Made by a program: the position numbers and the translations under genes
NCBI GenBank assembly: GCA_963556145.1
Contig: OY744472.1
Coordinates: 744,001-808,000 of the forward strand
Source: Hygrocybe punicea
Taxonomy: Eukaryota; Basidiomycota; Agaricomycetes; Agaricales; Hygrophoraceae
DNA length: 64,000 nucleotides
Reading direction: 5' to 3'
Shown: piece after piece, positions 46,931 through 57,999 of the stretch
Position numbering within the stretch: position 1 is the stretch's first letter
How the letters are laid out: every line of letters begins with the position of its first letter
Notes under the pieces: generated by a model
Database searches by the model: none
Told to the model about the DNA's origin: nothing
The model's input: only the letters and a program-made list of their open reading frames with translations

Positions 46931-47759
46931 TTGTTCAATTAATTTGTGAAATATTAAGAATTCTTTGATTTAAAGTCATTAATATTTAAAACAAATCAGC
47001 TATTATATGGCAACTGTGTCTGTGGAGTGAAAAGGTAAGAACTGACCTTCAATCCTGTTCAGGACTTTACATGCTCTCCTTTGAACACTACCAGTCCTTT
47101 GAACACCCTAATAGAATTGATTCTGTACTGATTTCTACTGCTAAAAAGTGTTCTAATTCCTTCAGTGCATCATCCGAACATATGTGGATATTGATTTTTA
47201 TTCAGAACCACCAATAAAATTAGAAACTGAATATTCACAAAGCAGAGAGAAATCTGATCACTCCTTGAACACTAATGTTTTGATCATAAAACATTCAAAT
47301 ACTAACAGATTTCTTCGAAAATTGGTATGAGATGTCTTTAAATATATGAGCAACTTCTGGTCTGCTCAGATTTTGTTCAAGATAATTGGCTACTTGTGGC
47401 ATTTTAGGTTAATTTTTTGTGTTCAAAGGAGCCATTGAATACTGTACCTGAATTGTACTAGTAGAATGAGCGGCAAATATATGAAACTATTATAAAACAG
47501 ATAACATGCCCATGTGACCTCTAAACCAAAGACACAATTGAATGAGAAAAAAGCAAAATAGCCTGTGAACATGGTGGTTTGGAAATTTTGGCATCATTCC
47601 AATATAATTGCAATTGACTCCTAGCCTTTAAATGATTCATCAGTTCATCCTTGTAGAGTCCATCTTGTGTTCATCTTGTACATGTGGACTAGCTAAATTT
47701 TGAAAAGGACTGAAGGACTGTGAAGGTGAACTGAAGTTGGACTTCATCTGGGTTTGGTA
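46931..47759. other. No supported gene
   Basis: AT-rich sequence with no open frame of note and no terminal repeats that I could pair. Confidence 0.45.
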
Positions 47760-48185
47760 CATTTTAGGTGAACTAAAATGGATATTGTGGAGATGGTGGA
47801 CTCCTACTACATCTCTATTGATCCAAACTTATTGATCAATTGGATTCAACTTGCTATCCAGTTGGATCATGTGGTCCTAACCATTATACACATTTTGTGG
47901 AGTGGACTCTTACCACTACATTAACCCCCAAGTTAAAGACTCTGGTGCCAAAATGGCATAATCCAGCACCTCTTAAAGAAAAAGAAATGGAACTTAAGGA
48001 GCATTGTGAGTGTGCTTTTAGCACTTGAAAGAAGTGATCTTCTTGGATCCATCTCCAACTCCAATGTATGACTCTGAAAGCATATGAGCAGTGAAATACT
48101 CAGTTGTGTAGCTTTGAGTCAATTCTCAACAGAATGATTGTTAATAATAATTTCAACTGGTTTTTGCATACAAGTGATACAAATT
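47760..48185 (+). pseudogene. Partial upstream duplicate of the CxC-type gene
   Basis: gtggactcttaccactacatta, ggcataatccagcacctctt, gtgtgcttttagcac and gctttgagtcaattctcaacagaatga repeat in the same order as in the exon at 48950-49230 (gtggactcttatcactacatc and so on). Frames are broken throughout. Confidence 0.6.
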
Positions 48186-48189
48186 TTAG

Positions 48190-49420
48190 AGTCTGAAGTT
48201 GATGAGAACAGAGAGGTTCCTCTCCCTGACAACCCAGATGATGTGGCTTGAGCTCAGGAAGATGTAGCACAGGCAAGAGCACATGCTGAGGCTGCACTCA
48301 TGAGGAGAGATGAAGAAGATGTAATGGAGGTGGATAATGAGGATGTGGTTAAGATGGTTGTCTTGGATGGAATTGTGATGGGCCCTCAGCACTGTGCATA
48401 TGAAGACTGCACTCAATGACTGGCCAATGCACGTAATGGGGTTTTCTGTGCACAACATGAGGAAGCACAAGGACATTTATGCCGGGTGAAGAATTGCAAT
48501 AATCCCAAACAGAACAGAACTCAAGCATGTCTAGAACATCAGGGAGTTTGGTATTCTCATGTTGTGAGGCATGGCCACCAATCTCTGTTGGGAATCCATA
48601 GAATGCTGAGGAGGAGAGAGGAGGAGAGGCTTGATTGGCTACCTGGAGGACAGCAAGATGTTCAGCCTCACGATGAAGATGCACCTGTTACACCACAATG
48701 AAACAACTACATTGTGGCACCTCGCTTTTACTGTGTAGAAACAATCTGTGCCCCATGTGGAGTGGTCATTGCCTGGGACAAGTTTTACAAAGCTGAGTCC
48801 CCTACAAACATCTTGAATTTCTTGGAGAAAGTGTATCCAACCACGGAATCAAGACCAGATTACATCTGTATTGACAAGGCATGCAAGCTTTTGCGGACTT
48901 GTGTGGCCAGTGGAAGATGAGAGATTTGGAGTCAGACTTCCCGTTTTATAGTGGACTCTTATCACTACATCAACCACAGAGTTCAAGACTACCTATGCCG
49001 CAAATGGTGTAATCCAGCGCCTCTTAATGGTTCAGCTCCAAATCTGGTTATTGTGGAGAGGGATGGAAATGGAGTGGAGCATTATAAATGTGCTTTCAAC
49101 ACTCAAGTAAGTGATGTTTATGTTATGAAAATATTTCTCATCTGATGTATAATTTAAAGGCATGTGAACAGTTAAATGCTTGGTTGGGTGGCTTTGAGTC
49201 AATTCTTCACAGAATGACTATTAACAATTTCAACTGGTTCTTACATACTATGCTTTTCTTACACAGTCAGAAGACCATGGAAAAGCAGAAGGAAAAGGAG
49301 AAAAGAAAGCAAGGAGGAATGGATGGAGATGAAGAAGAGGAAGAGGAAGAGGAAGAGGAAGAGGAAGAGGAAGAGGAAGAGGAAGAAGAGGCAGAGATTG
49401 AAATTGACGGAGAAGACTGA
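48190..49420 (+). pseudogene. CxC cysteine-cluster protein (KDZ-associated type), four TGA stops
   Basis: One frame from 48190 to about 49106 reads through apart from TGA at 48249, 48417, 48699 and 48918. It contains a Cys/His cluster (HCAYEDCT, NGVFCAQHE, HLCRVKNCNNP, QACLEHQG), then APRFYCVETICAPCGVVIAW, RPDYICIDKACKLL, FIVDSYHYINHR, KWCNPAPLNGSAPN, and after an intron at about 49107-49159 ACEQLNAWLGGFESILHRM. This pattern recalls the CxC5/CxC6 clusters that accompany KDZ transposons in mushrooms. A GAGGAA hexamer array (49330-49392) codes for a poly-Glu tail. The stops suggest decay by transition mutation. Confidence 0.72.
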
Positions 49421-49570
49421 CAGGATTGGCTTGTACAAATGGAAATTAGGCCAAATGTTGACTGCTGTATTGTATTGAATATGAATTTACATTTTCCAGT
49501 TCTAAATAGTAGGAGTTGTCAGGGGGGTTTGCAAGATGGTTACTGAGAATAGGTTATATACTGAGGTCCA

Positions 49571-49931
49571 TAGTGTTGCCACAACTATAGCCGATGTTTT
49601 TTGAAAAATTGCCTTTTTAGGCTAGTAAAATTAGCTAAAATTATGAAAATATTTGATGAGATGGGCAAAGCCAAAAGCTGAGGGGTCACTTAAGGGTGCT
49701 AAAAATTCAGAGTTCCATCTTCAGAGTTATTCATAAATAGCTGTTAGCTACAGTTCAACAGCTATTTATGAATAACTCTGAAGATGGAGCCCCAAATTCT
49801 TAGCACCCTTAAGTGACCCCTCAGCTTTTGGCTTTGCCCATCTCATCAAATATTTTCATAATTTTAGCTAATTTTACTAGCCTAAAAAGGCAATTTTTCA
49901 AAAAACATCGGCTATAGTTGTGGGAACACTA
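49571..49931. mobile_element. 361-bp TA-flanked foldback MITE
   Basis: The two halves are near-perfect inverted copies over about 165 bp each, from GTGTTGCCACAACTATAGCC at the left to its inverse at the right, with the centre near gttagctacagttcaac. TA stands at both borders. Single differences (GTTGCC versus GTTCCC in the ends) show slight age. Confidence 0.85.
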
Positions 49932-49934
49932 AAA

Positions 49935-50155
49935 TCTGAGGAGTCCTAAGGAAGTCCTCAGGAAGTCCTAAGGAAGTCCTAAGGAAGTCCTTGGGGAGTC
50001 CTTGGGAAAGTCCAGGAGTATAGTCCATGAAAACTCCTTGAGGAGTCCTTGAGGAGTCCTTGATTTTTGAGGAGTCCTTAAGGACTCCTTGGGTCGTGAG
50101 GACTCCTTGAGGACTCCTTGAGGAGTCCTAAGGAATGTGTGGGAGAGTGCAACAT
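49935..50155. mobile_element. Second AGGAGTCCT element
   Basis: Arrays of ggagtcctaaggaagtcct followed by inverted aaggactccttgagg units, ending ctaaggaatgtgtgggagagtg at about 50152, the inverse of the start of the 45296 element. Its left end appears interrupted by, or directly joined to, the TA-flanked MITE. Confidence 0.6.
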
Positions 50156-51075
50156 ACAGCTGTTATCAGTATTCAGATCAAGCATCTTCATCGGATTTGA
50201 AAATTTGGAATCCGGGAGTTGACTGAGGAACTCCTAGAACAACTCCAAAGTACTGTGATGTGCGATAACCCTAACGGACCCATTTATGTCTTGTGAACCT
50301 AACCGCATCAATGCAAGCCATTCAACCTTCAACCATGTCCATGGAAATCAAATAAACAACACTATCCATGGTGATAATAGTTTGGCATTGTATTTTACAT
50401 TTTGTCTTCATTTATTTCATATCTAATTCTAGCTCAAGTTTGGCTTGTAAGTGAATTCAGTCAGCATTAATCATGAAGCTTACTGAAGCTGGAGCCAGCA
50501 CAGCACTCGAAAGATGGCTGCAGAGAATTTTTTGTCTCTCTCATAGTTGTGTACACATCTGTCACAAATTTAATTACCTATTCTTGTAGTTGTTGGGGCT
50601 ATCATTCTGCAAATTTATTCATGCAAAACGGTTCATGTACTTCAGCCTCAGTCAAATATATTGATCTCATACAGAGCAATGAAAAAACTAATTTTGACCA
50701 ATAGTAATGAGATAGATAGACATGGTTGGAATCCTTCACAAAATGGTTCCGTAACAGTATCGGAACCATAGAACCGTAACCGGAACCACATTGAAATGTT
50801 ACTTGCTATTTGGCCTGCTGCTGGATGAGGTTTGAACCTTGCATCTGTGCCCTAACCACTCTCACGTCCCTAGAAACTGACATAATCTAACTGTGCATGA
50901 AAATGCTAATAGCAGTGTCAAGGTAGCCTGACCTCAAATATTATGGCGACTATGAGGTATCTGATGAATAAGCATATATCTAAGCTTACCAGAAGTGTGT
51001 TATTAAAGATTCAGATGTCAAAGATCATGATGGGCACAGATAACAAGGTCAGATTGTACACAAGATATTGGTATT
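50156..51075. other. No supported gene
   Basis: Short frames only. A stretch ggttccgtaacagtatcggaaccatagaaccgtaaccggaacc (about 50743-50790) resembles the cggttc/gaaccg-rich arms of the hAT-like element. Confidence 0.4.
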
Positions 51076-51456
51076 TTGTTGGCATGCAAGTATATGCATT
51101 CCTGCTGCCCCGCCACCCATACCGCCCAATTCTATTCCACACCAGGGCATGGAACTCATCTGATAGAGGATCCTGTGCCTTGTCATTATCATCACTGTCA
51201 GGTTCGGGGCAGAGGATTGGAGATGGACCTTGCCTATGGAGGAGACAAATGCTATGATCTCTATCACAAACGCAGTCTTGAGATATTTCTCTGCAATGGC
51301 ACCTGTGGCGATGTGGCCTGGGAGGGGAGGTTAATAACAACACACATTGGGGACAAGGGCACACCGATTGTCTCACGGGCACTACTGTGGCCGCCCCTGC
51401 TGCTAGCTTTGATGCCATACTTTGCCAGGTACGTGTGGTCTGCATGTGATGGATGA
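51076..51456 (+). CDS. Unrecognised Cys/His-containing open frame
   Basis: About 126 codons without a recognised domain. Cys and His pairs (DPVPCHYHHCQV, FLCNGTCGD) could bind metal. The opposite strand is equally open (51011-51502), and I cannot decide which, if either, is used. Splice sites were not resolved. Confidence 0.2.
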   Translation: MLACKYMHSCCPATHTAQFYSTPGHGTHLIEDPVPCHYHHCQVRGRGLEMDLAYGGDKCYDLYHKRSLEIFLCNGTCGDVAWEGRLITTHIGDKGTPIVSRALLWPPLLLALMPYFARYVWSACDG

Positions 51457-52280
51457 GAAAAGAGGTCTGTCTCAGAGTAGTCGTGTGGACGCTGGTCCTC
51501 ATTTTTTATGAGGAGGGCCATGTGTGTGCCGAACACCATGTTCAATTCCAGACTGCAAGTGCATGGTGTGTGGTGGTGCAGGATCCAAGAGACAGGCGGA
51601 AAAGATAGAAAGGATAGAAGGAGAGCCAAGGCAAAAGAGAAAGAGGACCGCAGGAATCGGGGGAAACATGCACTGCAGCCAACCTCTCTGAGTTGGAATG
51701 CAGGGGGCAGACGGTCTCAGGTGTTAGGCTCCAAGTTGCTCTTTGTGGCCTTGCAACATTTCAACACTTGTTGACAGAGTAGCCACAGATGTGGAACTTG
51801 AAGTCGAAGAGGGTGCCATGCTTAGCTGCTGGGACATCCTTACGATTAAGCTTTTGTAAACTTTTCCTAGTTTGCTCTGTAGTAAGTGGTGAATGACATT
51901 GTTTTGTGTAGACCAGTGGGTTGTTTTAAATAATGCTGGTACAGCACTCACAATTACTCAGACCAAGAAAGAGCTGGCAGCAGTTAATACCATGAAGCTG
52001 GCCTTGTTAACAAATTTCAGTAATACAAGTTTCACTGAATTACATGCAGCATAAGAGAGGGCGGATATGGATGGGAACATACATACATTGCAGGGTAAAG
52101 GTCTAGTGGTCGTCACCAGTAAATTATAAAAGTGAAAAAAAAAAAAAAAAAAACTTGGGACAGTGTCGATATGGCTAAATGGAACCGGAACTGGTTCCAG
52201 AGATGCCATTGGCAGTAAAAAAGAGTGCAATGAAAGAACTCAGAGTCCATGTTGTGAAAATTTGATGGTGTGTACTGTAG
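51457..52280. other. No supported gene
   Basis: Only short frames; a 17-A run lies near 52136-52152. Confidence 0.4.
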
Positions 52281-52600
52281 CATCAGGAAAATTACAAGCC
52301 CTTTTTTTGCACCTTTTGCATCTTTTACAAGGAGCAAAAGGGGCCAAGGTCCCAAGGGGTAGCACCTTTTCCAAGAAAGTGACCCAGCTTAGAAAAGGTC
52401 AAACTCTTGGAAAAAGAGGTCAAAGGAGAAAAAAAAGGAAGGGAAAAGGAAGGGAAAAGAAGAGCTTTTGATTCCTTTTTTTCCTCCTTTTGACCTCTTT
52501 TTCCAAGAGTTTGACCTTTTCTAAGCCGGGTCACTTTCTTGGAAAAGGTGCTACCCCTTGGGACCTTGGCCCCTTTTGCTCCTTGTAAAAGATGGCCTTT
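52281..52600. mobile_element. Foldback element with ACAAGCCCTTTTTTTGC terminus
   Basis: Near-perfect inverted arms run 52321-52445 and 52470-52591 (tcttttacaaggagcaaaag, ggggccaaggtcccaagg, and their inverses). The left flank catcaggaaaattacaagcc, ctttttttgcacc recurs inverted at 55428-55470, marking it as a family terminus. The interior is purine/pyrimidine-skewed and non-coding. Confidence 0.75.
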
Positions 52601-53529
52601 TTCGCGCAACAAATTGTCAAGATTCAAAGACATCAATTATTAATAATTAATAGATTAAAAATATATTTAATTGATTATATATTTAATTGATTTTATAGTA
52701 ACTTTACTACAACTATATTTACTAACAACTTGACATATCAAGTAAATTAGTATTAACGAAATTGAAGTGAATGATACGCCCCATTCGAGTGAATGGATGC
52801 ACGACTTATATATGTTTTGAGGTCGCGCATGGACCATTTGGCGTGGTTTGGCAAAATGGAGTGCCAAACATCGTGACGTTTGCCATTTTCGGTAAGTTTG
52901 ACTTAGCATTTTCGTGACTGAGGTACTGATCTTTATAGGATGATGCCAATGCAACGATGATGATGGCGAGCAAGACCAGGAGTGGTGCGGCCCCAGTATG
53001 TGCAGTACTCCCTTACACCCGCATACTTTTTTATTTCCTTTCATTTTATTCATTTTATTTTATTTTATTCAACACTAACAATTAAAATTGCAGGTCTACG
53101 GCAACCACCACCACGACAACGACAATGACAACGACGATTGCCACCACAATGGCCACAACCACGATGTTGACAATCAATGCCACATCGGACGGGCGGGCAA
53201 CAGGCCCCATGGCAAACCGGGGTGTGTGCACATGCAAACAAACGGAGTGGGCAAGTCAACGAGACGGAATGAGCAGGAGGGGGTGCTGCATCCACCCCCG
53301 CTGCTTCATGGTATGTTTTTCATTAATTTTTTCCGTCGATTTTATTCTTCTAACTGAAGAACGTGCCACCGCGCTGCCACCACCGTTACCACCACCGGAA
53401 CACACACATCAAACGCGTGTGTTTCGCCAGGACAGGCCACGGCACCATGGCACCCACCGCGCGATGAAGTGTGCCGGCACCCCGGACGCAACCGAGGCAG
53501 AACGCACGCATTGTACGCGTGCGTTTCGC

Positions 53530-53584
53530 CACTTCGCGAAGACGCTGGCCACATCAACTGACGTGCGCCGATCTCTCGCGAGGT
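53530..53584. repeat. Palindromic module copy
   Basis: cacttcgcgaagacgctggcc, acatcaactgacgtgc, tctctcgcgaggt. Confidence 0.65.
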
Positions 53585-53617
53585 CAGATGGAGTCACCGC
53601 AGGGCACCCCCCAATCC

Positions 53618-53672
53618 CACCTCACGAAGATGCCGGCCACGTCAACTGACATGCGCGGCTCTCTCGCGAGGT
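53618..53672. repeat. Palindromic module copy
   Basis: cacctcacgaagatgccggcc, acgtcaactgacatgc, ctctctcgcgaggt; about 88 bp after the previous copy. Confidence 0.65.
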
Positions 53673-53714
53673 CAGATGGAGTATCCGCAGGGCAGGGCAG
53701 GGCACCCCATTCCC

Positions 53715-53768
53715 ACCTCGCGAAGATGCCAGCCATGTCAATTGACGTGCGCGGCTCTCTCGCGAGGT
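53715..53768. repeat. Palindromic module copy, best preserved of the three
   Basis: cacctcgcgaagatgccagcc, atgtcaattgacgtgc, ctctctcgcgaggtg; about 97 bp after the previous copy. Confidence 0.7.
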
Positions 53769-54321
53769 GGAAGTTGTCTGGTTCAATGCGGATGCATCAG
53801 GACACCCAGACGAAGAGGCCCGCGTATGGCTGAAGGCCGGTGCAAGGCCCCAGCACCCAAATTCCACCTCGCAGACAGGCTGGCCACACATGGTCCATAT
53901 ACTGAAGTATGTTGAATTTATTGGGAGGGTATACTACATATTGTTATCATATTGTTGCACCAGTATTCGAAAAGAATTCAAAATCATAATGATCCAATAT
54001 TTTGAAACAAAGTACATTACCAGTGTTGATTGACAATTTTACAGTACTTCTTCAATAACAAGACATTTACTGACATTATTGAAGTTTCAAATGTATACTG
54101 TACACAATTTATTTTGAAACTGAAAGTATTCATTCAGAAGTATTTAAATAACCTGTAAAAAAAGGCTAACAAACCACAAAAGATATGGAAAAGCTTTCAA
54201 GAGATTCTTCTTTTCCAAAGACAAAACAACTTTTTCAAGAAATGGACCTGGCTTAAAAAAGCTCTTTGTCTTGGGACAAGAGGTATCCTTTTTCAAAGTA
54301 ATTCACTTTTGAAAAAGATGG

Positions 54322-55106
54322 TGTAGAGGGTCCTCGACCCTCTGAGGCTGTAACATCGATATCTAGTGAATCCGCTCGAACCCAACGTCTCTAGCAATCT
54401 ATGCTCGAACCCGACGCAACCCGATGCAACCCGATGCATACCGACTAGCACGGCCGCTCACGTACCTGGTCGGTCCATCTCCTAAACTCACGGAACTTCA
54501 AATATCAAAGATAGATCTCATCGGACTGGGATCCCGACATCGGACTTGCCTTATTCGCGCCTAGCGTCTCCCTTATGGAGATATAGTAAAGTATATTGCG
54601 TCTTTTACAGTTTTTATATCTTCCACCCATTTTCCCTGTCATTGTCGCCTCGCAACGCTCTTCCTACTTCCCCATTTTTATTCTCCTTTGTTTCCTCTCA
54701 TCGGCCGAGGACTCTCATCCGAATCTAGGTACAGACATTTGTAGTATAAAAACGGTGCCCAAGCGCCGTCTCAAAATAAGAAACCAGTTCCCCCGTTTCC
54801 TCTCTCTAAGAATCAGCCTCTCAGTAAAATCCATCGCACACACTACTCGTCGGTTTCCTCGACGCTCTCCCCGTCCTTCTACCGTCTTAATCTCTACGTT
54901 TCTCATCACCCGACACCCGACCCGCCGTACCCGACACCGTCGGCTTCGACCGGCTTCGATAGATTTCAGTAGTTTACTTGGCGGCTTCTTATCATTTATA
55001 TCCTATCATCTTACTGAAGCTCGCTAGACTATTCCTAGTCACTTTCACGCTGACCCCCACAGGCTTAGGATTACTATTCCGCAGCCACCCCGACCTCACC
55101 TTTACA
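54322..55106 (+). repeat. Complete solo LTR, 785 bp, ATGG target duplication
   Basis: It begins TGTAGAGGGTCC and ends CCTCACCTTTACA; ATGG lies directly on both sides (54318-54321 and 55107-55110). Inside are an acccgatgcaacccgatg block, a TATAAAAACGG promoter-like box near 54746, and CT-rich sequence after it. No internal retroelement domains remain, as expected after LTR-LTR recombination. Shorter relatives lie at 11012 and 19444. Confidence 0.78.
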
Positions 55107-55470
55107 ATGGGAAAAGTAGAAAAAAAGAAGAAAAGGCATCAAAGGTCAAAAGTGATCCAAGGTCATAAGGTCAAAAGTGGTAAGACAAGTAAAGTGATTA
55201 ATTGTAAAGGACCAACAAGTAAGCAAAGTGCTAAAGGAGTCAAAGTAATCCAAGTTTGAAAAGGTGGGAAAAAGTTGAAAAGGGTGAAAAGGTGTGCAAG
55301 GGATATTATGTAGTAAATATTTCCAAGTGACTTAATGTGCCATAAGGTAGCAGAAGTTGTTAAAAAAGATGAAAAAAACCTCAGAAAAAAGTTCAAGAGG
55401 TTTCAAAAAAGGTCAAGAGCCTCCAAGGTGCAAAAAAAGGGCTTGTAAATTTCCTGATGTAAATGGTAAG
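55107..55470. mobile_element. Right part of a repeat related to the 52281 element
   Basis: Purine-rich ggtcaaaagtg, ggtcaaaaggtc-like units lead to gtgcaaaaaaagggcttgt and then aaatttcctgatgt, the inverse of the 52281 terminus. The left part probably lies at 54150-54317, before the solo LTR. Confidence 0.55.
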
Positions 55471-55995
55471 CAGACTATATTAAACAACAAGCTGTGTGAT
55501 ATGAAATGTTAAGAAAGAGTGAAACAAGGAAAGGTTGTGCAGATGCAGTGTCTGATGCAGCACCAAGACCGAATTGCCAAGAATGGCAAGTGTTGGTCAT
55601 GCAACCCTAGACTTACCCTGCGGCTGGGCTTGGCCGCCACCGCAACTTCTCGGCCACATTTCTCCACAACCGCTCTGCCGATTTCGACCAATGGGGCACC
55701 ATTGGAAAGCTGTCGACCGGGAGAATCTTTTGGGGCCTTAAATCCCATAAAGTTTTGGTGCTCAAAATTTCGACTCTGCACTCACTATCCCTATAAAATT
55801 CCATGCTTAATAAGCAATGTCGCTTCTTGTCATTCAAACCACCCTAGAAAGTCATTGTATATAAGTCACCGAATTGTGCCATTGCATCCGCGATCTTTGC
55901 CCTTCTGTAATAGTTAATAAAATAATAAATAAATAATCAATGTTGGAAAAGATATAAATTGCGGAGCGATGATTTAGACTGACATTTGCTTGAGG
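55471..55995. other. No supported gene
   Basis: An open frame at 55519-55917 lacks recognisable features. Confidence 0.35.
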
Positions 55996-57276
55996 ATGGC
56001 TGATGACTTAGATAACTGTGGTGAAGGTTTGTTCTTCCACATTCTGAGTCTACGAGTCCAACTGACAATTTATTGCAGAGTCCATCCCAAATTTCCCATT
56101 CATTTTCCTGCCCTTATCCTATAGTTTACCACTGGAGCCTCATATCGCATCACTTTGTGGTAAGTTGTGTTATCTAAATTCAAGTGATGACCTGATATTT
56201 CATTTGCAGCAGACCTGACACCCGACACCTCGCCTTTGGTCCCAGCAGGCGAAACCAGGGACTCAACCTTTGAAAGACTTGACCTGTCCTTGCTTATACC
56301 CAGTCCTTCACCATTCTCTCAGTTAATGCTAAACGCCATAAGCTGCAAATACCTATTGGAATGGCATAAAATTCCCAGCTCTGCTTGAAGCCACTACAAT
56401 ATTGGAGTGCCGCTGAGGCCATTGTGGTGCGGCAACAAACATCTTTTCAGAAGACAAGAAATTTGGGCTGTTGCAATTCTCATGCGTAACATCTATGGGC
56501 AATTTTGGCAACTGGAACTCTGTACATTCCATAGTAATTATTGTTCCATTGCTCATCAACCACAACAGCAGGCATTTTGACTTCAATGGGTGAATATTTT
56601 GCATTCAGGACATTGGAAGACCCCCACCCCTCCTTTCTGGATTCTGTAAGTGCACTATTATTACTTTTGCCATACATTCTCATTATCTTTCTAGGTTATC
56701 CAAGACCATGAACTTATGGTAGAACAACTCAACAAAACGTCCTCGCAATGATTATCCTTCGAGTTCACAGTGGGTGGTACAGACCGGTCAGGACATTGTT
56801 GGAATATGTGAAGTCCAATCAGATCTGGAACCTCCCAGCTTGGGAGGTAAGTTTTTTTAATTACTCATGGAACAATTTTTTCTTAACTGTGTATGGTGCA
56901 GCATGGCGTCGATATCATCTTCAGGGGATTGATTATGGCTGATTTAATGAGGGATGTATTTCTTGGCTCACACTTCTCCATTGCACGCCACTGGGAATAC
57001 GGTTTCCTTGAGCGGCAACCCTATATTTCCAAGGATACTTTGGAAACAGCAGTGCAACTTGTGAGGAAATGTTATTTTGCCCCACCTTCACTGAAATATA
57101 TTTTAAATTACAGTGCATATATGTCATTTGTCATGCAGTCTACCAGCAAGAATTCACATCCTCCAATTATCAAGGTGTTGCAAAGAACGTCTGCTATCAT
57201 TAATGAGATGTACAATGATCCCACACAGTTCGAGAGGTACCTGTTGTTGGAGGCTGCCTGGGATCAGTGCCTTTGA
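55996..57276 (+). pseudogene. Decayed multi-exon gene of unknown family
   Basis: Exon-like pieces join by GT-AG introns: ADDLDNCGE at 55996, ESIPNFPFIFLPLSYSLPLE near 56080-56160, DLTPDTSPLVPAGETRDST near 56215, then an interrupted stretch, then LRVHSGWYRPVRTLLEYV (56755-56850) and HGVDIIFRGLIMADLMRDV to AAWDQCL (56902-57276). A TGA follows the exon around 56395 and the middle cannot be read in one frame. I recognise no family; composition is like ordinary fungal coding sequence. Confidence 0.4.
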
Positions 57277-57999
57277 TTAGTTTCTCATTTACTGGGTTTA
57301 AATTTTCACTGCGTGGTTTTTTGATAACCACATTGTAATTCCAATCCAACCCATCTCTAAACTTCTCCACAAAATTTCCTGTCGTCCACATGTTGATTTA
57401 ATCCATCAATTATCATAGAGCCTGTTGACTGTACTCTTCAATACCCATGGATCATGACTCTGCATTCGGTCAAACCTGCTCTTGCAGCAGAACTTTTTCC
57501 CACTTGGGAGCTTTAAGGAAATTGGTCATCACCAAAGATATCCCAGTACTTTATTCTGCACTAGTAGCCAATGTGCGTTTGAAGCTTTGGAATAAAGTCT
57601 GATATCTTGATTATCAATTCTACTTGTCTATTGTTCAGTTCATTTATTCTTGTATATAGTACTTTGTCACACCTCCCTTGTTTGACATCTACTGTTACAC
57701 TTGCCCATCATCCATCGCTCATCACTCATCTCTGTTGTACCTTCACAAATTGTATACTTGATACTTGTATACTTGACTGTTGTACACTTGCTCATCACAC
57801 ACTGTTCATACTTGCTTGAGTTGTCATCCACATATACTCTTGCACATCACTCAAAGTCTTAACCTTGTATAGGAAAGACCTCACTGTTCATTCATCCTCC
57901 ATAAGTCATACATCTGACTTATTTCATTGTCAAGTATTTGCTGTCTCCTTCAAAAGCTAACCTTTGATAGGATTCACACCAAAACCCAACCACCCAACA
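57277..57999. other. No supported gene
   Basis: C/T-rich stretch with repeated cttgtacacttg-like words (57640-57860) and no coding signal. Confidence 0.45.

Larger units (their letters stand above)
52960..53900 (+). repeat. GC-rich island with three palindromic modules
   Basis: ccaccacnacgac arrays, an intron-like spacer (ggtatgtttttcatt ... ctaactgaag, 53310-53360), and three copies of the palindromic module at 53530, 53618 and 53715. Overlapping low-complexity frames are not credible proteins. No terminal inverted repeats found. Confidence 0.55.

Noticed and set aside
46021..46968. Frames of up to 315 codons in the GC-rich island
   Set aside because: Low-complexity Gln/Asn/Ala/Ser translations of tandem repeats, overlapping on both strands.
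22636..49106. Reassigned TGA codon (read as Trp or Arg)
   Set aside because: PARP-A ends at TGA and is complete there; the TGA excess is limited to mobile-element or decayed genes.
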